Assembly: GCA_001692895.1 (NCBI GenBank)
Contig: KV748248.1
Span: forward strand, 733,602-797,601
From: Cenococcum geophilum 1.58
Taxonomy: Eukaryota > Ascomycota > Dothideomycetes > Gloniales > Gloniaceae
DNA length: 64,000 nt
Direction: 5' to 3'
Shown: piece after piece, positions 54,141 through 64,000 of the stretch
Layout of the letters: each line of letters begins with the position of its first letter
How positions within the stretch are numbered: the first letter of the stretch is position 1
The notes under the pieces: generated by a model
Databases searched by the model: none
Seen by the model: only the letters and a program-made list of their open reading frames with translations
Told to the model about the DNA's origin: nothing
Program-made: the position numbers and the translations under genes

Positions 54141-56640
54141 TATTAAAGGTTGGGGTTAGGCTTGGTATAACTTTAGGTTACGCACAACCCCCTAAGGTCC
54201 GCGACATATCGTCTAAATATTACCCCCCCCCCTTTAGTAGTGGCCCCTACTTTTTAGACGTGTTTTTAAGGCCTAGGTTAGTACTAAGTTAGTATAAAGG
54301 GCCTTAACGCGCCTTTGACCTTACTGTCGCCTTAATAATATATTTTCTAACTCTCTCTTATCCTTATGTCTGTGCTAGCTTATATAGGGCTTCTGATTTT
54401 ATATAGAAAGGCCTACTATAATTCTAATTATATAATATAGAGCCCTCTTCTTCTTCTTCTTTAATATTTACGCGTTTGGTAACTTTATTTACCTATACCG
54501 CGCTTACACGTCTCCCCTTTACCTCTTACGGATATAGAGTTTTTTAAGAATCTCCTTATCCTATAGTCCACTTTATGGTTAATAGAAGCCCCCCTAGCCT
54601 CCTTTCCCTATAGCCTCTAGAGTGAATTTAAGGCCCAGATAGCACGGCTATATAATATTTATAAGGCCTAGCGCTTAAAGAATACTATAAGGGCGTATAA
54701 GCTAAAGTAGAAAGAGTAGAAAGACTAGTATATAAGACTAAAAGGTAATACGGACGGCGCCTAGGTAATAAAAGATAAGCTTTACCTATTTTTAGAGCAG
54801 TAAGTTATTAACTAAGAATTATAGGCTACTAGCTATTAAAAATAGAAGTTAAAACGGAAAGAAATATAGAAAGATAGTGAGCGGGCAAAGAAGAGGTAGA
54901 AGATAGTTAAGCGGGTAGAATAGCTAGGGGGGAAGGTAGCTATAGGGGTAGCTATAGGGGCAGCTATAGGTATAGGGGAGGAAGCTATAAAGGAGAAAGG
55001 GGAGATATAGGACGAGGAGGCCCTAGACGCCCTATTTAATAAAATAGTCTAATACTTAGTTATAAATAGCTACGTCTCCGCTATTACTAAGCTTTACGCG
55101 TAGTAGTTAGAAGGTAAGACCTTATAGTCGCTACGGGGGGCAAAGCTCTCGGCAGTACTAGATAGTGTTTACCGTAATAAGGACCGGATTTAACGCGTTA
55201 ACTTTATTAATTAAGGCCTGTTTATAATTACTAGCGGCTATAACGTTAAAGGGCTTAAAAAGGCAATTACTTAGTACTAAAAGGTGGGCTCTAAGATACT
55301 AGGTTTAGTTAAGTCTTACCTTTAAACTATAGCTGAGTATTTATTAGGTTTATATATACCCTATTTAATTTATACAGCTACTATTTTCTAACCTATTCCT
55401 TAGGCTATACTACCGTTACCCATAATAAAAGTAAATAAAATGTTTAGCTTACTAACCTTATTCTTATTAAATTAAAGAATAAAGGGCCTAAACTGGACAA
55501 GTTAGCGCTGTATATAATTATATTAATAATATAAGGGAAGTAGAATTAGTACGGTAAGGTTAAGTATATAGGCTATATACGGAACGCTAACCCTATCCTC
55601 TACCCCCTCTCTATAGTAGCCTTCTACTTCTTTAACCGCTAGGGTAAAAATAGCGCTAAAAGCTTTCTATCCTTTTAGTAGCTAGAGGACTACTATAACC
55701 TATATATCTTTCCTAGTAGTATTAAAGTACTATAACGGCCGCTAAGCTATTATATACAGTTTAAATAGAATAAAAAGATATTTTAGGGGGTAGGAATTTA
55801 CTTAAAGAAGAAAACCTATAGCGCCTATAAGTAGAGCGTCCGGCATACTAAGCTTAGTAGCGTTAAAGAGACCTAAATTAGATAGGCCGGATGCTAAAAT
55901 ATAGACGTAATAATAAAAGCCTACCTTAGCTACCTACCTTATACATTTATACGGTCAATCGCTAGCTTTCTAAAGAAAGAAAAGGGCTACTTTCTTCCCT
56001 ACGTATAGGAGGTACTAAAGGAGGCCCTCTATTTAAAGATATAGCCTAAGACTAATATCTAACTAAAATATATAGAGGCCTACTACCTAGGTAGGGCTAA
56101 TAATAAGGTTATACGGCTTAACCTTACGGGCTTAGGATTTCTACGCCTCCTTTACGTATTTAGGGTAATCCTATTATAAGACTTAGTAATCCTATATAAG
56201 CAGTTCCCGCTCTACCCCCTATAAAAGAACCCCCTTTTTAGCTGTAAGGAGTACTAGAGGTTCGCCGCGTAGGTAAAAAGCTTACTAGCTAATATAGTTA
56301 CGCTAAATAAGCTAATAATGCGGAAATACTAGCCCGCCTATAAGGCCGTAGCTAAGCTAAGATATAAGGCCGCGATCTTTAAGATAAAGGGGGTTTAATT
56401 ACGCGTATAAATGATTTTAGAACGCCTTAGCGAAATAAAAAGGTTATTAGTATTATTCGTACCTATATAGATTTAGTAAGGGAAGACGGGTATCTAAATA
56501 GGGCCTATAGAGTCTATATATCTACCTTTAGGTAAGCCTATACCATCTACTATAACCTCTACTATATCCACGCCGCCTATTTAGCTATCTACAATATCTA
56601 TACTACCCGCTTAGCCGCTATCTACAATATCCGCACTATC
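54141..56640 (+). mobile_element. Crypton-type tyrosine-recombinase element, copy Q (partial)
   Basis: A second copy in direct head-to-tail orientation, beginning with the same AGGTAT(T/C)...GGGGTTAGG sequence as copy P and matching it nearly throughout. It includes the MPRL start region (about 54490), the Ala/Gly/Ile-rich stretch (about 54920-55000), the recombinase core (55800-55960) and the beginning of the 30-bp linker repeat. It is more RIP-mutated than the start of P. Relative to P it has a short extra stretch near 56171-56190. It is interrupted at 56641 by Gypsy element D, and its 3' part is not in the window. Confidence 0.75.
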
Positions 56641-57067
56641 TATTACGGACGCTTTAAGTACAATGTTACAACTACTTGGAGAAGAGTCGGAAGAAGCTAG
56701 TTGGTTAATATAGGCACGGACTAGGATAAAACCCATAGAACTATATAACAAGGAATAGTAAGCAAGTCACATAATAGTTAAACGTGTTAACTGCATTAAA
56801 TATAAGGGACGTTACGTTTAATACAAATAAGACATACATTACGTATAAGAAGGATTTTATAGGAGTACGGTTATGTATTTAAGGACCCTTAGTCCCTACC
56901 TAGATAGTTCCTTCCTTATAATAATTCTTAGAATATAATTAGAGTTAATCTATTAGGCAACTACTCTACTAATTATTATTACGTTGTTAACTACTATCTT
57001 TACATTTCCTATATACCTAGCCCATTAATAGAACCTATTGTAGTTCCTACTATAAGGTTCCGTTATA
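56641..57067 (+). repeat. 5' LTR of fossil D
   Basis: It is homologous at both ends to the A and B LTRs, but its middle (about 56765-56830) is different again, making a third LTR variant. Confidence 0.85.
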
Positions 57068-60000
57068 TAATTACTACCCAGTTATAGTATTAAATATAGA
57101 AAGTTAAACAACATGCCACTAAAAGCAGCCACTATAACGCTATTAACGGCGGCAACTACTTTAAGGTTAGGGGGTAATACTAGTATAGCGGATACTAACT
57201 CGCAATAACCTGTAACGGTAAAACAATTATAGGAAATAGTAGATTAATTAATAGAAAATAATACGGTACTTAAAAACAGACTTAATGAAATTAGAGCAGT
57301 AAAGGTTAAGTTACTATTAATTAAATAATTCTTAGGAGAGAGATTAAAGCTTAAAGGATTTCTAATATAAATGCATTTTAAAGTTATGTAAGAAGGGGCT
57401 AAGTTAGCCACGATAATAGACTAGATAGCCTATATAGGACTATTTCTAATAGGTTGGGCACTTAAATAGTTTAAACCCTACTTAATAAAAATATAGGCTA
57501 ATGGAATAACTACTACTAATTAAGAGGTATAATTTATATTTTTTAGCTAAGTAGGATTCGCGGAATAATTAATACAGATATTTAGGGACCTAGAAGTAAC
57601 AGTTATAGTAAAGAGAAAGCTTTAGGACCTAATATAGCGAACTTTAGCAATTAAGTATACAATATAGTTTTAAATACTTATAATATAGGTCAAATAAAAT
57701 AATAAGGCGCTTATAGCACAGTATAAACAAGGACTTAAGGCTAAAGTCTAGGATATAATTATTCTAATAGAAGATGCGGACACCCTAAGGGAATTAATAG
57801 ATTAAGCAATTAAGATTAACAATAGGATCTTTTAAAGGGAATAGGCTAAGAAGGGCTAGGATAGAGTTCTATAGTTATATAAGACGTAGAGTACGCAACA
57901 ACTAAAGCTAAGTTAGAAACTATAGTATAGCGCAGAGCTAATAGACCTAAGTGGTACTAAAGAAGCCTATAAGAGATAGAGTAAGAAATTATAAAAACCT
58001 AAAGGTTAAGGATCTAGTAATTATAGGACTAAGGAGCAGAGGCTAAACCAGGGATCTTAATAGCAGAAGATGTTTAGGCGGACTTTATAATAAAGTTAAT
58101 AGTTTAGAGACGGAGCTTATATAAATTACGGAAAATAGGGTTACTTTATAAGGAATTATAAAGATAGTTAGAGTTATTATGCAATAAAGGGAACTAGACT
58201 AATAGCACGTAATATATATATATAGAGGGATGATAGTATACTGTAAGGAATAAAAGAGTATTTAATTAAAAGTTTTGCGTTTTATTATAATAATGTATAC
58301 TAAATTTATAAAGACGCTAAGTATGGCGCAAGCTATTAGCTATAAGAGCTAGAGTTAAAAGAACTTAGAGGAACTAAAGAGTTAGATAAAAAATAAGATC
58401 AACTCTATAAGCTAGATTAAGATATTATAGTAATATATAGACAATAATTAGTAATAATAATAATAGAGTTAAAGTACTTATTAATTAACAGCGATAAGGA
58501 TAATAAAGAAACTAACTAGGGGTATCTAAACCTTAATAACGTAATAGAAGTAGAGACTAAGACCGCTATAGAGTAAGGTTTAGTAACGGGTATTATAATA
58601 CCATTAGATATGGCATCTATTACTTTATAAGACGGAAGGAGTAATATCTAAAGACAATTAAGTAAGCAGATGACTGCTAGTGCTAGCTTACCACTTAATA
58701 AAGGTAAAAAGCTAAAGGCTTAAGATTTTTATAAAGAGATAAGAGACGACTAAGATTCTTAAGATAAGATAAGGTAAGCTTAAAAACCTATAACGGATAG
58801 AAACCGATAGAGTAGAATAGTAGCTTAGTTTAAAGACATACAAATAAGCTTGGGATAAGAATTCCTAACGGCATAAGACTCTTAAGACGAGATAAGTAAG
58901 ATCTAGGACTCTTAAGACAAGACGAGGACACTAGTTAAGCCTAGTTAGACTAAGGCTAAAGCTAAGCTTAAGTTAGAAGTAAGCTTAGGATTAAGGAATC
59001 CAAAGGGTTAAGAATTTGGAGCATAAATTAGGACACCCGCAAGTAAGAGGTAAGGAGCTTCTTTATAGATTAGAGAATCTATAGTATAAACAGCGATTAG
59101 ACTAGGAGATAGATATATAGACCTAGAAGACTTACTAGGGGAACACAGTGTTTAGCCTAAAGATTAAAAAGTTAATACTAAGATTAAGAAGCATAAAGAC
59201 TTTAAGGATTTACTTATAAAACGCAATATAAAAGAAACCATAGAGGAATTTAGGGTAAGAATTACCTTATGGCAAGAACAGAAACTAAATAAAAGGTCTA
59301 GCATATTAGGACATATAAGGGACAGAGCGCTAGGATAAAGAATTACTAATAGGCCTAAAGTAGGCACACTAAGAGCTAAGTAGCTTACTAAACTAGAATA
59401 AAAAGAGGATCTAGGGATTCCTACTAGGTTTAAGGAACAATATACTAAAGGCTATTATAATATAGTAATAAAAAGATATTTCCTTACAGATAAGCTATAT
59501 ACACTTAAGCAGCTATACTAAAAGTAGTATAGGCAACAATACAATAATAAGTAGGAGGATTTCTATATATAGTTGGACGAAAAAGTTGTCTAAGACTACC
59601 TAATTATAAAGAAGGCTATAACTTATATTAAGGGAGCCTTAATTATAATATTAAAGGATCTAAAGGAGTAATTAGAGGACTAAAGAAGCGAAAGGCGAAT
59701 CTTAGTACCTATAAATAAAGTCATAACGCTTAGATTAATATAAGAAAGGTTTAAACTTAAGGATAAAGACGAGCTAAGAGTTAACCTAAGATATTAAGCA
59801 TATTATACACTATTGTAAATAGTATATATGGATAATGCGTGCAATATATATAGAGCACTAAAGGATAAAAATTGGAAGTATCTAATAAGGATATATTAGA
59901 TAACGGATAAGGCGAAATATTAAAATGCTAAGTATATGCATAGTTGGCACCTAGTAGAAGTTTAAGAATAAGGGGACTTAACACTTTAACCAGGAAAATT

Positions 60001-63000
60001 CCTTACGGAAGAATACCTAGATGGACAATAATAGTGGAAATGTCTAGAAAATACCTATCTATAGCATATTAAAGATAAAAAACGAACTAAGTATTAGCTT
60101 AAGTTAAACTAAGTATAAACAGGATCTAGTAATTAGTAGTTAGGAAAAGTAGAGGCCTACGGGACCAGAGGGAGCCAATAGTAGAGCCTTAGACCCTTAA
60201 AGGAATTTAAGGATAATACCTAAATTTATAAGTTAAATAGTAAGATTAACAGTTTAAAGCATTAGTAGATAGTAGAGTAATAAGGAACTATATCTCGCTA
60301 GCAGTAATTAAAAAAATAGGGTTACTATATAGACAGAAGGAATGTCCTTACCTATTAGTGATAATTTTAGGAGATCCAATAACCTATAGAGGAGGCATTA
60401 TCAATCTTAAAATAGGACCTATTTAGCTAACTATTAAAGGGAGATAAGTTAAGATGTCTTTTAATATATTACCATTAGGGAATAATAAGGCAGTATTAGG
60501 AATGCCTTAATTACAAAAATATAATCTAAAGATTAATTAGGTTATAGGTTAGGTCGATATTAAGGATATATAACGCCGTAAGATATAATAATAAGCCAAG
60601 TTAGTATAGTACTAAGTAGGAGCAACCTATAAAGAAACAGAAAAAGGGCTAAGCTATATACTAAAAAGATACTACAAGTATAGCAAGAAACTATAGTTAC
60701 CTAAAAGTAAAAAGCTGTTAGAGTATATAGTATAGGACTATAAAATAGAATTAGAACTAGAAATAAGTTTAAGGTTTTTTCCAATCTATAAGCTTACTAA
60801 AGAAGAAGGTAGAGCATTAAAAGAGTTTATTTAAGAGAACTTATAAAAGGGATATATTAAACCATCGCAGTTATTAGCGGGTTATCTAGTACTATTTATA
60901 CTAAAAAAAAAGGCAAACTAAGGCTATATATTAACTATAGATAGTTAAACAGTATTACTAAAAAGGATAGGTATCCTTTACCCTTAATTAGCGAAATTTA
61001 AGATAGGATAGGTAATATGCAAATCTTTATAAANANAGATCTAAGATAGGCGTACTATTAGATTAGGATTAAGGAAGGCAATAAATAAAAGGCAGCCTTT
61101 AGGTTAAAGGAAGGACTGTATAAACTATTAGTTATGCAATTTAGGCTTATAAATATACTAGCAACGTTCCAGAAGCGTATTAATAATATATTAGGAGAAT
61201 ATTTAGATGAATTTGTTATAGTATACCTTAATAATATTATTATCTACTTAATAAATAAGGAAGAGTATAGAGAACATATTAAATGGGTTTTAAAGAGATT
61301 ATAAGAGAAATAGATGCTAGTAGCAATTAAGAAATACAAGTTCTTTACTAGGAAGACCAATTTTATTAGATTTATTATTAAATTAGGCTAACTTAGTATA
61401 GATCTAAAAAAGATTAAGGCTATAGTAAATTGGCAAGAACTAGAGAACGTTATATAGTTAAAATTGTTCCTAGGGTTTTGTAATTACTGTAGAAGGTTTA
61501 TAGCGCAATAGTTAAAAGATATTAAACTATTTACACAATTAATAAAGAAAGAAGAACTATGGGTATAGGGAGAGGAATAGTAAGAACTCTTTAAGAAAGT
61601 TAAAGAGTTATTTACCTAAGAGCTAGTTCTTAAGATCTATTAACTAAGACTAAAGATGGTTATAGAAATAAATATATTAGACTTTATACTAGGAGTATAT
61701 TTTATATAAAAGCATCTAAATAAATAGTATCTAGTAGCATACTATAGTCGGAAGATAATACTACTAGAGTTAAACTATAACATCTATAACAAGGAGTTAT
61801 TAGGTATAGTTANAGTANTAAAGNAATNNAGAGNATTNTTATAAGGNANANANAAACNATTTATNGTTAANANNGATTATAAGAACCTAATAGGATTCCT
61901 AATAATAAAGGAACTTAACTAAAGATAGGTTAGATAGGTAGAGATGCTTATAGAATACTATTTTAAGATTTAGTATACTAAGGGTATAGATAACACGCGA
62001 GCTGATGCGTTAAGTTAAAAAGCTAAACTATAAAATAACAATAAGCTATTAGGGGCTTTACTGTAAAAAGATATAGATAGACTAATTAGGTATAATTATC
62101 TAAAAATTATAGCAACTTAAGAAAATAAGTTAGAAAAGGTCTATAAGACACTAGAAAGCTTTTAGGTATATAAAATTCTAAAAGTATAGCTAGAAGATCT
62201 ATAGTTAGACATATATAAAAATTAAAAAGTAAAGTATATCCTAAAAAGTATAGCAGAGTAGTTTATAAAAGACTTTTATAAGGGACTAACTTAAGAATAT
62301 AATAGAGCTATAGGCTTAGTGTTAAGACTCTAGGAGGAGTATATTATTAATAGAATCTAAAGAATAGCTAAAAAAGTTACTAAAGAGTATTTAAATTACT
62401 AAAGAAATAAACTAACAAGGCATAAGCCGTATAGAGGGCTACAACCTATTAAAACACTAGAGAGACTATAGGAGGTTATATTATAGGACTTTATTATTAA
62501 GTTACTAAAGTTAAAAGACCCTATTACTAGATAAGATTATAATATAATCTTAGTAATAATAGATAAGCTTATAAAGTAGGGATACTTTATAGCATATACA
62601 GAAGAAATATTAGCGGAAGATATTACTAGAATCTATATTAAGGAAGTGTTTATAAGATATAGAGTACTAAGTAAAATTATATTAAATAGAGATCTAAGAT
62701 TTATAGCAGCATTCTAGGAAGTGTTCTTAGCAGAGTAAGAAGTTTAAGCAGTAACTTCTACCGTATATTATCTATAGACAGACGGTTAAACGGAAAAATT
62801 AAATTAGACACTAGAATAGTATCTAAGGCATTATATTAATTATATATAGAATAATTAGATATCGCTATTACTAGTTATATAGTTTATATATAATATAATA
62901 CCATAAGGAATAGGCACGTTACTATTTAAGACGAATTATGGATATAAGCTAAGAATATTATTATTGCTATATTAAGTAAAGAAAATAAGTAGTAAAGCTA

Positions 63001-64000
63001 AGTAAAGAATAAAGACTTTAATAAATCTTTATATAAACCTTACGGAAACAGCTAAGGCAGTATAGTAAAAAATAAAAAAGTACTACGATGCTAAGAGATC
63101 TGAGGGACCAGATCTTAAGAAGGGAGATAAAGTATAGCTACTACACAAAATTTTTAAAAGTTAACAACTAAGTAAGAAGTTAGACTATATTAGACTAGGA
63201 CCTTTTAAAATTATATAAAGGATTTCACTGGTTACGTTTAAGTTAAACCTATTAGCTAAAATAAAGATCTACCCTATATAGCATATTGCGATACTAGAGT
63301 TAGCATATAGGAATATTAAACTACTAGTTTATAAAGCAGACACATATAAAGGTTAAGAAGAAGATAAATAGTAAGTTTTAAGGATTATTAGTTATAAGGA
63401 TATTAATAATAAAATATAGTATAAGGTTAAGTAAATAGGCTATACTAAGACTACTTAGGAGCTACTAGAGAATTTAAGGAATATTAGGGGAAAGGTATAG
63501 GAGTATTAGAAGAAAATAAGTTAGGTAATATTAATAAAGAAGGATTATTAAAGAATAAGTTACCTAAGGGGGACCTAGGAAGAGCAACTGCCGAATTACT
63601 TAGAGTTATTCCCCTTACTATAGAAGAAGAGTTAGTTCTCTTATTATCTAGTTCCTAAAGACCTTATTAAATAAGTTTCTACTTCTTTAAACGAACTTTT
63701 TTACGGATATATTCTAAACGCTAAAGATAAGCGTAAGCTAGACGCTAAGCTTTAAGGATATATATAGACTCTTCTAAGGCACGCTAAACCTTAAGTAGCA
63801 TAGAGGCTAGCTTACTATTAAGCTTTATAGCGGTAGATTAAATATAAGACCCTATAATAAATTACTTAAGAAACTTAGAAACTATTAAGAGTAATAGAAC
63901 GCGTATACTTAATATTAGATATAGAATAAACGTTACATAATAAACGTATATTAGCGTAAGTGTATTTAGAGTAAGAGGAAGGTTAGCAACTAGAGGGACT
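56641..64000 (+). mobile_element. Ty3/Gypsy chromodomain-type LTR retrotransposon fossil D, running off the window
   Basis: The 5' LTR is at 56641-57067 (427 bp), inserted within the linker repeat of Crypton Q. The interior parallels element A: gag-type region with a knuckle-like patch near 58120-58170, reverse transcriptase about 60850-61400, integrase about 62290-63250, chromodomain-like sequence about 63400-63500 and the 3' non-coding stretch to the window end. Ns occur near 61034 and 61813-61874. It is broken by very many RIP-type changes. The 3' LTR is outside the window. Confidence 0.9.

Overview
The window looks like a filamentous ascomycete (Pezizomycotina) chromosome with a two-compartment layout. 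About 56 kb is AT-rich repeat DNA in which former CpA/TpG sites have become TpA and coding frames are riddled with TAA/TAG, the signature of repeat-induced point mutation (RIP). One island of about 8 kb (roughly 42.6-50.8 kb) has normal base composition and carries the only two intact genes. The closeness of both proteins to fungal housekeeping families, and the short GT-AG introns, support the assignment; I cannot name the species.

Layout. 1-465: inverted repeat around an N gap. 1339-2358: retroposon R1 with a 17-bp target duplication. 3029-20983: chromodomain-type Ty3/Gypsy fossil B, holding a complete nested copy of a sister element (A, 4032-12052) and a TIR element made of stacked tandem arrays (S1, 14237-16182). 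20989-28275: partial Gypsy fossils E (minus strand) and C (plus strand), each interrupted by a further array element (S3, 21571-24314; S2, 25188-27949). 28888-43430: two piggyBac-like transposase copies (PB2, PB1), two TA-flanked MITEs, three short retroposons sharing one 3' tail (R2, R3, R4), a minus-strand Gypsy fossil with 193-bp LTRs (F, 33486-39853) and an unmutated fragment of the array-element core. 43736-49156: the gene pair. 50580-56640: two head-to-tail Crypton-type tyrosine-recombinase elements. 56641-64000: another Gypsy copy (D), running off the window.

Genes. The second-largest subunit of RNA polymerase I (minus strand, two exons, 1210 aa) and the small GTPase ARL8 (plus strand, six exons, 183 aa) are divergently transcribed from a shared 617-bp intergenic region with a perfect 16-bp palindrome and other symmetric motifs. 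One serves rRNA synthesis in the nucleolus, the other lysosome/vacuole and vesicle traffic; nothing suggests a functional link beyond the shared promoter region.

The best candidate for something undescribed is the S family: TIR elements with no coding capacity that consist of an ordered stack of unrelated minisatellites. S1 and S2 share ends and array order; S3 has completely different TIRs and subterminal repeats yet carries the same array core with homologous spacers, so one satellite cassette appears to have been carried by two transposon families. A second candidate is a set of retroposons that share a roughly 60-80-nt 3' tail and long target duplications.
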